Assembly (NCBI GenBank): GCA_902478985.1
Contig: CABSNH010000052.1
Span: 1 to 9,824, forward strand
Origin: an uncultured Collinsella sp.
GTDB lineage: Bacteria; Actinomycetota; Coriobacteriia; Coriobacteriales; Coriobacteriaceae
Reading direction: 5' to 3'
DNA: 9,824 nucleotides
The position numbers and the translations under genes were made by a program. The number at the start of each line of letters is the position of its first letter. Position 1 is the stretch's first letter. Of the stretch, positions 1 through 7,403 are shown one piece after another. The notes below the pieces were generated by a model, which saw only the letters and a program-made list of their open reading frames with translations, was not told the DNA's origin and made no database searches.

Positions 1-3000
1 TGGTCAGCTTAATCGCGCGCTCCGAACCTACGCTGGTCGAAGCCGCGTCATAGGCAGCGCCCACCACGGTACCCGCCGAACCGGCCGTCAGCACGCCGGC
101 GATTGTCATAATGGAGCCCACCGCCACATCGGTGCTGTCGTGGCAGAGCTGGCGATACAGCAGATCCTCAAACGCACGCGCCTTCTCCATGGCGTCGCGC
201 AGCGCGTAAATGCACTTCCAGTCGTCCTCGGTTTTCTCTGGCTTGGCAAGCAGGCGCGTATGCTGAAGCTCATAGCCCTCGCGCTCGCCCTTCACCTTCT
301 GCATACGGACGTTCACGTTCTCCCAGTTCTTGCTGGCATCGTTCACGCCGTAAATGCCGGTAAAGATGCCGATGCCCTGGGTCGCCGCGGGAAACGCCTG
401 ACCGGCCGCCTTCCACGCATCGGTCTTAAAGACCTGGCCGAACATCTCGCACTCGATCTTATAGCTCTTGAGCGAACGGATCGTGCGGATGAGCTTCATA
501 TGGGCGCTCACGTCGCCGTTGAGCTTCCAGGCCATGAGCCATCCGCGCACCTTGGAGTTGTTGAGGCTATGGACCACATTCCAGTTGTCGTACAGGTTGT
601 CCAGAATGTCGCACTGCATGGCGATCGAGTTAAACAGAAGCGCCTGGTTCTTGTTGTTATTGGAGTTCTCGATAAACTCCGACTCTATATAGGCCGTCTG
701 CTCGCCATCGGGCGCGGCGACCTTAAAGCCCTTAACGGTATCGTCGTCAGCCGCCTTGTAGCTCAGCGAGCTGCCGAGCGCCTGGCCCAAATCGTTAAAC
801 CCGCTCGTCGACTGGCCGTTGTACTCGCTGGCCTTAATGCCCGCACACTTGTTGAGTGCCGCAGCGGTTGCGTCATTCCAGCTTCCATATTGGTTGAGCT
901 GGCCGATACCCATCGACTGGCCCACCAGATCCTCGGCCTGCTGGGCAATAAACTCCGCTCGCGATGCATGGTCGACGAGCTCCTTGATGGCGGCCGCATC
1001 CGCAGCGTTCGCGCCCTGGGCCGCCGCGAGTTCCTGATACCAATCCTCGCTGGTGCCGTAAGCATCCTCAAAGATCATCTTGTCCACATTGACACCATAG
1101 CTGTCGCCCTGCTGGGTCAGCAGCGCCGCCGACCCGCCGACCGCGGCCTTGAGCTCAGCCGCAAACTGCGCGGCCTCGTCGTTGCCAGCACCATCACCCT
1201 CGCCGTCGCTGGCGGCAGGGGCGCGACGAGCCTTACGCGCAGCTCCACCTTGGGCTTCGTCCTCTTTACCGTCCTTGTCCTCTTCGGCAAACGCATCGGC
1301 GACCATCTGGTCAATCGCGTCGTTAAAGGCCTCGTCGACATCATTAAACGAGTTATCCATCATATACTCGTGCCACTGCTGCACGGCATTCGAAAACTCC
1401 TGTTGGCGTTCCTCGGCCGCGGCGGAATGCTTTTTGGCCGAAGCGTTGGCGTCAAAACGCAGCATGGTCATAAGCTGAGCATTGGAGATGCGGTAGGTCT
1501 GCGGCATAAAGATTTGCTCAAAGTTGCCGCAGTTCACATAGGTCGAGTCATTCGCCTTGTTAAACTCGTCGAGCAGCTTAAGGTAACCCTCGTCCACATA
1601 CTCCGCCACATAGCGCACACGGGTGCCCTCGCGCGACTTTTGAGTCAGAGGAATCGTCACCGTCTTGCCATCCACGCAGTCCACGTACAGGTCGAGCGTG
1701 TCGGCGGCCTCTTCGTTTCCCACCTCGAGCGTGATGTCAAAGGTCCAGTAGGCGTTCTTCTTTTGTGGCAGATGATGGAAGGTCCACAGGCTCTTTCCGG
1801 TGTCCTTGCCGTCCTTGACCAAGTTTTGCGTACCGCCGCGATACGTCACATCAAAGTTCCAGACCGAAGCACCCGGAACATAGCGCACATAATTGCGAGC
1901 CGTTACCTCGGCAGCAGCGGCGGCGACATCGGTCGAGCCCACGCGCGCTTCGAGCGTCACGCGCTCGGCGGCAAGCGTATCCTGCGGCAGGTCGTATTCA
2001 ATCTTGGCACGGCCCAGCTTGTTGGTCTTACCGGTGTACTTTGCAGCCGACGAGCCCGTCCCCACGGTGAGCTGCACGCTCTTGCCCGGTGCCGCATAAA
2101 CGTAGGCCACATTGCCCAGTAGGCTGTGAACGTCGGTGTTGTCGACCTCGATGCGCGATCCGCTAACCTCGAGTGTGGTGCTTCCCAGCGGCAATGTCAC
2201 CTCGCCCAGCGTAATAAGCGGCGAGACGGCATAGATGCCCGCGGCCTTAGGCTTAAAGCGCACAAACACATCGGCGCCCATGCCCTTCTTCATATCGAGA
2301 ACGAGGTTGTCGCCCTCCCAAGTTGTGCCAGCCCACATGGCATCGGAGCTGGCGCCGGCTTCGCGAGCGCCTGCGGACACATCCTCGACGGCATCCTTGG
2401 CCAGCGGAATCTCAATCTTGGCAGCCTGGCTGTCTTTGAGCTCGTAATGAATGCGCAGCTCGGTCTCCACGCCAACGACCGCGGACGAATCAGCGATAAC
2501 CGAGCCCGCCGTCAGCCCGCGCTCGGCACGATACGTCTCCACGTCAAACGTGGGAACGTCGAGCGTCACGTCGAGCTGTTTGCCGTCCTCGATCTTCACC
2601 TGCTTTTGCGCGATATGCTTACCCACGGTCAGCCCTAGGCGGCTAAACGTGGAATAGCTCGTTGCTTGGATGTCGTAGCTCGTCTTGTTAAAGGCGACGA
2701 TGGTGTACGAACCGGCCTTAAGGCGCGGCGTCTCGGCCTTCATGATAGGCGTGGTGCCATCGTCTTCGTAACCCATCAAATAGGTGACACCGTCGGCAAC
2801 TAGCTTGCCGTCGGACGTACGGAACACCAGCACGCGGTTGGCGCCCTGGTAGTCGCCCTTGGTCGTAACCGTCGCCGTGCCCCAGGGCTTCAAGTCGATA
2901 TCGACCTTGCCGGCCGAGGGCTTCACCGTCGCCGTCGCCCCACCCAGCTTGAGGCTGTCTTTGGGCTCGAGCGTTATCTCCAGATCCTGGTCCGCGTCGG

Positions 3001-4906
3001 CAATGGCCTGCGACACCACGAGCGCTGTGCCCTGGATACGGAAGTCGTTTTCCTTGTCACCCTTGGCAGGCTTAAGCGTCTTGCCGCCGCTCTTCACCGT
3101 CAGATCGATGTTATCGAGACTATCGAGCTCAATGCGTTCGGTCTTATCCTGGCCCACAATCGGTTCAAGATAGCCCACGTTGAGCTCAATCGCGCGCGAG
3201 GCCGGAATCTTGGTAAAGTCCTCCGCCTTAATCTCTCCGATATTCCATGTGCCCGTCATCTGGTCGCCCGGGCGAGCGAGCACCATGTCATAGTAACCGC
3301 TGAGCGAAATGCGCAGCGTTGCTGCCGTCTTGGAGAGAGCGTCCGCTGTAAAGCTGCCGTCATCGCCAACCGCCAGCGGCGTGGACTGCCCCGCCTGCAC
3401 GAGTGTAGCCGTCGCGCTCTGGGGAAGTTTGCCCGTCACCTGGGCCGCCTCGCCCATCCACTCAAACGTGTAGGCAGGCTTCGAGGAATCGACGGAGTCC
3501 TTGCGATCGGCCACGGCATCGGCAAGCTTTTTGACCATCGAGGGGTTGCCAGCCGAATCGGTCGCATAGGCATAGATGGTCTGGCCTTCACTAAAGGGAA
3601 TCGCATACGTTACGCCATCGATTGTCACGCGCTCATTATAGTCGCCCGGATAGCCCGCCTCACCAAACTGAAGATCGGGGTTCATCACGCGCAGGGCAAC
3701 GGCATTATGGTTCGTCTCGTTTCCGTATCTCGTGTTCTCAAAAGCTCCCCACTCTATCATTTCCACGCTTTTGGGTAGCACAATCTCTTTGCCGGCAATC
3801 GCAGGATCAAGAGAGGCGAACGCGAGCGCCCCGATATATTTAACGCCGTCGCCGATCGTCACCGACGACACATGCGAGCACCCGTCAAAGGCATTGCGCT
3901 CAATCCGCTCCACCGTGCCCGGCACATTGATCTGCGTAAAGGTGAGCACTGTTGTGTCCGAGACATAGAACTGTGGCACGCCGCAATAGGCGAATGCAAG
4001 ATAGTCGATAGTTTTGACCGAAGTCGGCAGCGTTGCCACCACCTTGTCGTCAAGTTGTTCACATTCCTTAAAGGCCTGCTCGGGAATCGTGGTAAAGGCC
4101 GCGTTGTTGGGCCAGGTTACCATTTGGAGCGTCTTGCTTTTGTAGAATGCATAGCTCTTGAGCTCCTCGACCGAATCGGGCAGTGCGATCTCTTTGATGC
4201 TGCTGCCGCCCAAGCCTCCAACCGAGCGGACATGCGAATTAGGGGCGAAGGTGATCGATGTGAGCGCAGCGCTTCCCATACCCGTAAGGCTTACGACATT
4301 TTTGTCGTCGATGGTCGAGGGCACCTCCAACGTGGTAATGCCCGCGTCGCCATACTCGATAGAAATTTCGTTGGTGAGGCTATCAATCGAGAAGTAGTAC
4401 TGCGCGGGGGTCTGCTCGCCGGCCACGTAGCCATCGTCGTATTCGTCCTTTACGCCCGTGGCGCCCTTCGAGGTCATCCAGAGCCCAAGATCCTCATTCC
4501 AGGTTGCTTCGGCTTCGGCGGTCTCCTCCTGCTTCTGCTGTTCGGCGAGCTCCTTCCCCTCGACAAGATCGGTGGCAAGCGTGGCCACGGGCGTGCTCTC
4601 GGTCTGCCCAGCGCCCGTCAGGCCTGCCGCCGATGCAATCTCGGAGTCCGGGGGCGTAGGGGTGTCACCGGTATCGAGCACTGTGGGGTCGGCAGCGCCG
4701 GCATCGGGCGCGGCGTCGGCGGCATCGGGCGCGGGGTCGGCGGCGTCGGCATCGGCTGCTTGGTCGTTATCCGTCTGCACAAAAGTGCCGTCGGTGGTGA
4801 GGGTCTCGGCAAACGCGCCCGCGGGCAACGAACCCGTCACCATGGTGAGGGTCACCGCGGCAACGGTCAGGCGGCGGCAAAGCGCTCGAGCAGTGGTCCA
4901 CCTCAT
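1..4906 (-). CDS. Giant secreted BspA-like leucine-rich-repeat surface protein (3' end beyond window)
   Basis: The frame is open from the ATG at 4906 to the left edge, giving 1635 codons with no stop. AGGAAAGGA ends 6 nt before the ATG and supports this start. The protein begins with a clear signal peptide: Arg-rich start, hydrophobic core at residues 13-27, likely cleavage after AFA (residue 33). An Asp/Ala/Pro-rich linker follows (about 46-90). Residues about 200-395 hold LRR_5/BspA-type repeats, seen as recurring motifs such as LPDSVEELKSYAF, VPGTVERIERNAFDGC and IGDGVKYIGALAF. Residues about 420-1150 look like successive beta-rich Ig-like or carboxypeptidase-regulatory-like modules (for example 480-540 and 675-740). 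Residues 1155-1250 are charged and probably helical, with a KARRAP stretch. Residues 1410-1590 are helical and Trp-rich, and 1591-1625 form a Gly/Ala-rich hydrophobic segment. Proteins with such repeats are usually adhesins or binding proteins on the cell surface; the ligand here is unknown. How it is attached cannot be seen because the C-terminus is missing. Confidence 0.88.
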   Translation of the reverse strand, partial: MRWTTARALCRRLTVAAVTLTMVTGSLPAGAFAETLTTDGTFVQTDNDQAADADAADPAPDAADAAPDAGAADPTVLDTGDTPTPPDSEIASAAGLTGAGQTESTPVATLATDLVEGKELAEQQKQEETAEAEATWNEDLGLWMTSKGATGVKDEYDDGYVAGEQTPAQYYFSIDSLTNEISIEYGDAGITTLEVPSTIDDKNVVSLTGMGSAALTSITFAPNSHVRSVGGLGGSSIKEIALPDSVEELKSYAFYKSKTLQMVTWPNNAAFTTIPEQAFKECEQLDDKVVATLPTSVKTIDYLAFAYCGVPQFYVSDTTVLTFTQINVPGTVERIERNAFDGCSHVSSVTIGDGVKYIGALAFASLDPAIAGKEIVLPKSVEMIEWGAFENTRYGNETNHNAVALRVMNPDLQFGEAGYPGDYNERVTIDGVTYAIPFSEGQTIYAYATDSAGNPSMVKKLADAVADRKDSVDSSKPAYTFEWMGEAAQVTGKLPQSATATLVQAGQSTPLAVGDDGSFTADALSKTAATLRISLSGYYDMVLARPGDQMTGTWNIGEIKAEDFTKIPASRAIELNVGYLEPIVGQDKTERIELDSLDNIDLTVKSGGKTLKPAKGDKENDFRIQGTALVVSQAIADADQDLEITLEPKDSLKLGGATATVKPSAGKVDIDLKPWGTATVTTKGDYQGANRVLVFRTSDGKLVADGVTYLMGYEDDGTTPIMKAETPRLKAGSYTIVAFNKTSYDIQATSYSTFSRLGLTVGKHIAQKQVKIEDGKQLDVTLDVPTFDVETYRAERGLTAGSVIADSSAVVGVETELRIHYELKDSQAAKIEIPLAKDAVEDVSAGAREAGASSDAMWAGTTWEGDNLVLDMKKGMGADVFVRFKPKAAGIYAVSPLITLGEVTLPLGSTTLEVSGSRIEVDNTDVHSLLGNVAYVYAAPGKSVQLTVGTGSSAAKYTGKTNKLGRAKIEYDLPQDTLAAERVTLEARVGSTDVAAAAAEVTARNYVRYVPGASVWNFDVTYRGGTQNLVKDGKDTGKSLWTFHHLPQKKNAYWTFDITLEVGNEEAADTLDLYVDCVDGKTVTIPLTQKSREGTRVRYVAEYVDEGYLKLLDEFNKANDSTYVNCGNFEQIFMPQTYRISNAQLMTMLRFDANASAKKHSAAAEERQQEFSNAVQQWHEYMMDNSFNDVDEAFNDAIDQMVADAFAEEDKDGKEDEAQGGAARKARRAPAASDGEGDGAGNDEAAQFAAELKAAVGGSAALLTQQGDSYGVNVDKMIFEDAYGTSEDWYQELAAAQGANAADAAAIKELVDHASRAEFIAQQAEDLVGQSMGIGQLNQYGSWNDATAAALNKCAGIKASEYNGQSTSGFNDLGQALGSSLSYKAADDDTVKGFKVAAPDGEQTAYIESEFIENSNNNKNQALLFNSIAMQCDILDNLYDNWNVVHSLNNSKVRGWLMAWKLNGDVSAHMKLIRTIRSLKSYKIECEMFGQVFKTDAWKAAGQAFPAATQGIGIFTGIYGVNDASKNWENVNVRMQKVKGEREGYELQHTRLLAKPEKTEDDWKCIYALRDAMEKARAFEDLLYRQLCHDSTDVAVGSIMTIAGVLTAGSAGTVVGAAYDAASTSVGSERAIKLT
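4700..4741. repeat. Two 21-bp tandem repeats inside the surface-protein gene
   Basis: Bases 4700-4720 and 4721-4741 are the same 21-bp unit (starting GGCATCGGGCGCGG) with one mismatch. A partial third unit follows. On the minus strand this encodes the Asp/Ala/Pro-rich linker behind the signal peptide. The unit is a multiple of three, so copy-number change would alter linker length without breaking the frame. Confidence 0.75.
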
Positions 4907-4965
4907 GGTCGTTCCTTTCCTGAAACCAAAAGTCATCCAGCGTAATCGTCGTCCAAAAACTAAGC

Positions 4966-5007
4966 GAACGGTAGGTTCATATATACGAACCTACCGTTCT
5001 ACCTGCG
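4966..5007 (-). promoter_or_regulatory. Palindromic regulatory block 1, upstream of the LRR surface-protein gene
   Basis: A perfect 13-bp inverted repeat, GAACGGTAGGTTC at 4966-4978 and GAACCTACCGTTC at 4987-4999, is separated by 8 bp. The inner part TAGGTTC-N8-GAACCTA and the adjoining TCTACCTGCG (4998-5007) recur at identical relative positions at 7407-7442, upstream of the second surface-protein gene. It lies 60 bp before the ATG at 4906. Twofold symmetry plus conservation at two promoters fits an operator for a dimeric regulator. A hairpin in the 5' untranslated RNA is the alternative. Confidence 0.65.
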
Positions 5008-5010
5008 CAA
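4980..5010 (-). promoter_or_regulatory. Possible promoter of the LRR surface-protein gene
   Basis: On the minus strand TTGCGC (5010-5005) lies 19 nt before TATATA (4985-4980). The -10-like element falls in the loop of the palindrome, so a bound protein would overlap RNA polymerase. The spacing is slightly long and TTGCGC is a weak -35. The corresponding loop at the second palindrome has no good -10, so this assignment is tentative. Confidence 0.3.
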
Positions 5011-5046
5011 ACCGCCACAAAAGGGACAGGCACCTTTGTGGCGGTT
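5010..5046. repeat. REP-like hairpin, copy 1
   Basis: AACCGCCACAAA (5010-5021) pairs with TTTGTGGCGGTT (5035-5046). The stem can continue through GG/CC past one bulged A, and the loop includes GACAGGCA. On the minus strand it contains CAAAGGTGCCTG, the same core as the hairpin at 7335-7367 and the interrupted copy at 8945-8964, so it belongs to a dispersed family. It has no adjacent T-run on either side and sits upstream of the LRR gene's palindrome, so a terminator role is not evident. Confidence 0.75.
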
Positions 5047-5068
5047 CTGGACTTGGCCGGCCAGTTTG

Positions 5069-5284
5069 TCTCAATCTGTAACAGTTAGGCCCTGTTGAGC
5101 CTTGTAGTTGTTACAGATCGAGATATTGCTCCAGCCGCCCCCGCTTTGTCTCAATCTGTAACAGTTAGAGGTCAAATTCCCCGCTTGGTGTTACGGATCG
5201 AGACATTAGATTGGCGGCCATTCGGTTCATCTCAATCTGTAACATCTAGAGCCGTTTTGGGCAGTTTGGTGTTACAGATTGAGA
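5069..5284. repeat. Array of six 15-bp repeats in alternating orientation, 25-26 bp apart
   Basis: TCTCAATCTGTAACA occurs at 5069-5083, 5149-5163 and 5230-5244. Its reverse complement TGTTACAGATTGAGA, with 0-2 changes, occurs at 5109-5123, 5189-5203 and 5270-5284. Orientation strictly alternates. The intervening segments are 25, 25, 25, 26 and 25 bp and differ in sequence, although those after the first two forward copies both begin GTTAG. The last pair is perfect over 16 bp when flanking bases are included. Each repeat could pair with either neighbour. The array fills the space between the wall-anchored gene's stop codon and the LRR gene's promoter. No reading frame of note overlaps it, and nothing is recognisable in 5285-5321. 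Confidence 0.9.
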
Positions 5285-5321
5285 TTTTGCTAAAGCCGAG
5301 GATAGGCGCTGTCACCAAAAC

Positions 5322-7307
5322 CTAGCGCTTGCGACGCTTGGTTGCGGCGAGGCCGGCGGCGGCTACGGTTGCGCCGGCGATGCCTAGGGCGGCGACCGTC
5401 ATCGCGGTGGTATCCCCCGTGGTAGCCAGGACAGCATCGCCCTTCTTGGCCTGCGTGGTTTTCTCAACCGTCTTGGTCGTGGTAGTTGTCGCGACCGGCT
5501 TGGCCGCGGGCTTGGCCGCGGGCTTCACCCCAGGCTGCGGCGTCGGCTTGGGATCCGGCGTAGGCTGCGGATCGGGAGTCGGCGTGGCCTCGGGCGTAAA
5601 GGTCAAATCGGTGTTGAGCCACAGGGTGTAGATCCAACCGCTGTCCTCATCGGATACGCTGTCCGCGACCTGGTAGCCGCACTCCTGGCCGTTGATCACC
5701 AGTTTGGTGTCGGGCGTAAAGTAGAAGCCGCGCGCGGACTTGAGGTAGATACCGTAACGATAGGTCACGCCGGGCTTAAAGGCGTCGATGTGGTTCGTAA
5801 TGTTCTGATCCCAGAACTCCTGAGAGTTCACTTCGCTGCCGTCGCTGCCCGTCCAGAACTCACACTGAGGAAGGGAGTTGGAACCCGTCGGAACATTCGC
5901 CGTAAAGACTGGCCTATCGCCCGCCTTGAAGGTGGTCGTGGCGCCGTTGATCTCGATAACGTCGATGGCCCGCCATTCGTCGATCGGCTGCTCGCACAGC
6001 ATATTGTCGGCGTTTGGCGCGAAGACGCCGTTGACGGTCTTGATGTGGTGCGCCCAACGACCGTTGACGTACATCATGCAGTCATCGGCCACGGTATTGT
6101 CGCCCTTGAGCCTCAGCTCAACGGAGTACATGTAGAACTTGCCCTCTTCGAAGTGTTCGATCCTCCTCGCGCCCGTCGGATACTTGGCAGGGTCGGAATA
6201 CCAGAAGGCAACGGGCGTGAGCTCCGCAGGGTCGCTGCCATCCATTTCCTCCCAGCACTCGTAGGCGATCTCGTACTTGTCGGCATCGGCGGCGGGGATC
6301 GTCGCGGTCGCGCGCGGCGCCTCGCCGGGCGCGTAGTCGGTCTTCACGTCGTTGACGTTCAGGTTATGGAGGGCTTCGTTTTCCGATGCAACAAGCGTAA
6401 TTTCGCTATTGATGACGTAGCGGAGGTAATAGTCGTCCCTGGTTTCGTTGACGGTAATCGAGCTGCCCGCGTAGCTGTTGTCACCTTCATAGTCGGTGCT
6501 GGTATACGTCAGTGCCGCGCCAATATAAAGATCCTCATTGCGCGTGAGTCGATACGAGCCGCCTGCCGCGCCACCCGTAAAGGTCAGCGTCAGCCTCATG
6601 TGATCGCCAACAGGCTCAAAGTGAGCCGTCACATCGGACATAGATGTGTCCTGGACTTCAGCCAGGGTGCCCGAAGCAGCATCGGCCCGGTAGTACTTGG
6701 TTTCGACAAGTTCGCAGAGCGGCTCATCCGGCATGCCGCCCTCAACATCGGGAAAATCATAGGTATACGGCTGGCCCTTTTCGAGCGTGATGTTGTCCGA
6801 AAGCTTGCAGTCCGTATCGTGGCGGACCACGGTCGTGTTGACCTTAACACCGCTCCCGCCTGTCACATCGGTCACGCCACAGGGCATGATAGCGTCGTTT
6901 GCCGATGAGCTGTCGGCGCCGCCAAGAGAGCCGTCTTGGTCAGCAGCGCCCGCATCGTTTACCGTTGCCGCCGGTGCGTCCTGCTGATCTTGCTGAGCTT
7001 CTGCCGTGGACGGTGCCGCCGGAGCCGCGTCAGTCATCGGCGCAGCCGGAGCCACCGGTACCGGCGCCGGAGCCGCCGTATCCTCCGCAACCGTCGGCGT
7101 CACCGGAGCCGCGGCAACCTCATCCGTCCCAGCGGCGGGATCGGCGCATTCCGTCGCCAGCGCCACGCTCGGCAGCAGCAACTGCCCGACCATAAGCGCA
7201 CACGCGCCGGCGCAAGCTATTTTGGCACCCACACAACGCCAGGTACCGTGAACCAGCGAGCAGGTGGACTCACGCTGAGCTTGCTTGTCAAAGTGGCTTA
7301 CGTTCAT
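5322..7307 (-). CDS. Secreted wall-anchored surface protein with LATTG sorting signal and duplicated domain
   Basis: The product has 661 residues, starting at the ATG at 7307 behind a near-perfect AAGGAGG; the frame stays open to an ATG at 7391 but that has no comparable site. A signal peptide with a long N-region has its hydrophobic core at about 30-50 and likely cleavage after VALA (residue 51). An Ala/Pro/Asp-rich linker spans about 54-125. Residues about 315-420 and 445-540 appear to be two copies of one domain: both have an E-W-DG segment, a W-rich middle, an F-x-x-G-x-x-Y-x-Y step and end in VNG or ING. A Pro-rich stalk (572-604, TPDP and KPAA repeats) precedes LATTG at 627-631, a hydrophobic segment (about 634-656) and the tail KRRKR. 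This is the classic layout for sortase anchoring to peptidoglycan. LAxTG in place of LPxTG is typical of class E sortases of actinobacteria. No catalytic motif is visible; adhesion or ligand binding is a guess. Confidence 0.88.
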   Translation of the reverse strand: MNVSHFDKQAQRESTCSLVHGTWRCVGAKIACAGACALMVGQLLLPSVALATECADPAAGTDEVAAAPVTPTVAEDTAAPAPVPVAPAAPMTDAAPAAPSTAEAQQDQQDAPAATVNDAGAADQDGSLGGADSSSANDAIMPCGVTDVTGGSGVKVNTTVVRHDTDCKLSDNITLEKGQPYTYDFPDVEGGMPDEPLCELVETKYYRADAASGTLAEVQDTSMSDVTAHFEPVGDHMRLTLTFTGGAAGGSYRLTRNEDLYIGAALTYTSTDYEGDNSYAGSSITVNETRDDYYLRYVINSEITLVASENEALHNLNVNDVKTDYAPGEAPRATATIPAADADKYEIAYECWEEMDGSDPAELTPVAFWYSDPAKYPTGARRIEHFEEGKFYMYSVELRLKGDNTVADDCMMYVNGRWAHHIKTVNGVFAPNADNMLCEQPIDEWRAIDVIEINGATTTFKAGDRPVFTANVPTGSNSLPQCEFWTGSDGSEVNSQEFWDQNITNHIDAFKPGVTYRYGIYLKSARGFYFTPDTKLVINGQECGYQVADSVSDEDSGWIYTLWLNTDLTFTPEATPTPDPQPTPDPKPTPQPGVKPAAKPAAKPVATTTTTKTVEKTTQAKKGDAVLATTGDTTAMTVAALGIAGATVAAAGLAATKRRKR

Positions 7308-7312
7308 AACGG

Positions 7313-7319
7313 CCTCCTT
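7313..7319 (-). promoter_or_regulatory. Ribosome binding site deciding the start of the wall-anchored protein
   Basis: AAGGAGG on the minus strand ends 5 nt before the ATG at 7307. It is a near-perfect Shine-Dalgarno sequence and places a signal peptide at the N-terminus. It argues against the ATG at 7391, whose 28 extra residues are encoded by the leader hairpin. Confidence 0.85.
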
Positions 7320-7334
7320 GGTCGTAGGGACATG

Positions 7335-7367
7335 CCACCACAAAGGTGCCTGCCCCCTTTGTGGTGG
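7335..7367. repeat. REP-like hairpin, copy 2, in the leader of the wall-anchored protein gene
   Basis: CCACCACAAAGG (7335-7346) and CCTTTGTGGTGG (7356-7367) are perfect 12-bp arms around the 9-nt loop TGCCTGCCC. It shares the CAAAGGTGCCTG core with 5010-5046 (opposite orientation) and 8945-8964 (same orientation). It lies between the palindrome block and the ribosome binding site, so it is probably transcribed as part of the 5' leader. No U-run follows it, so it is not a standard terminator. Confidence 0.75.
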
Positions 7368-7380
7368 TCCTGTACCACCA
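7362..7380 (-). promoter_or_regulatory. Alternative stem competing with leader hairpin copy 2
   Basis: TGGTGGT (7362-7368) pairs with ACCACCA (7374-7380) around a 5-nt loop. The 7362-7367 part is also the right arm of the 7335-7367 hairpin, so only one of the two structures can form at a time. In the minus-strand leader the order is segment 1, shared segment 2, segment 3, then the ribosome binding site about 15 nt on. This geometry resembles an attenuator-type switch, but no terminator or direct sequestering of the ribosome site is seen. Confidence 0.3.
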
Positions 7381-7403
7381 AGATGTGCCAAATGACTCCA
7401 TAT

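Noticed and set aside
140..2122. 660-codon open frame on the plus strand
   Set aside because: It lies entirely antisense to the LRR surface-protein gene, which has a ribosome site, signal peptide and coherent domains. Its product is Leu/Arg/His/Val-rich with no recognisable domain, a common artefact opposite GC-rich genes.
3872..4945. 357-codon open frame on the plus strand
   Set aside because: Antisense to the LRR region and signal peptide; a low-complexity Gly/Arg product with no plausible start context.
4951..4999. Palindrome block 1 as a rho-independent terminator
   Set aside because: A T-run exists on the minus strand (4955-4959) but is 6 nt away from the stem. The second palindrome has no T-run, and both sit just before start codons rather than after genes.
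5069..5284. CRISPR array
   Set aside because: The repeats are only 15 bp, alternate in orientation and have 25-bp intervals. CRISPR repeats are longer and all face one way, and no cas gene is present.
5790..6908. 372-codon open frame on the plus strand
   Set aside because: Antisense to the wall-anchored protein gene, and of the same composition artefact type.
7308..7391. 28-residue N-terminal extension of the wall-anchored protein
   Set aside because: It would be translated from the REP-like hairpin and has no ribosome site, whereas AAGGAGG precedes the ATG at 7307 and puts the signal peptide near the N-terminus.
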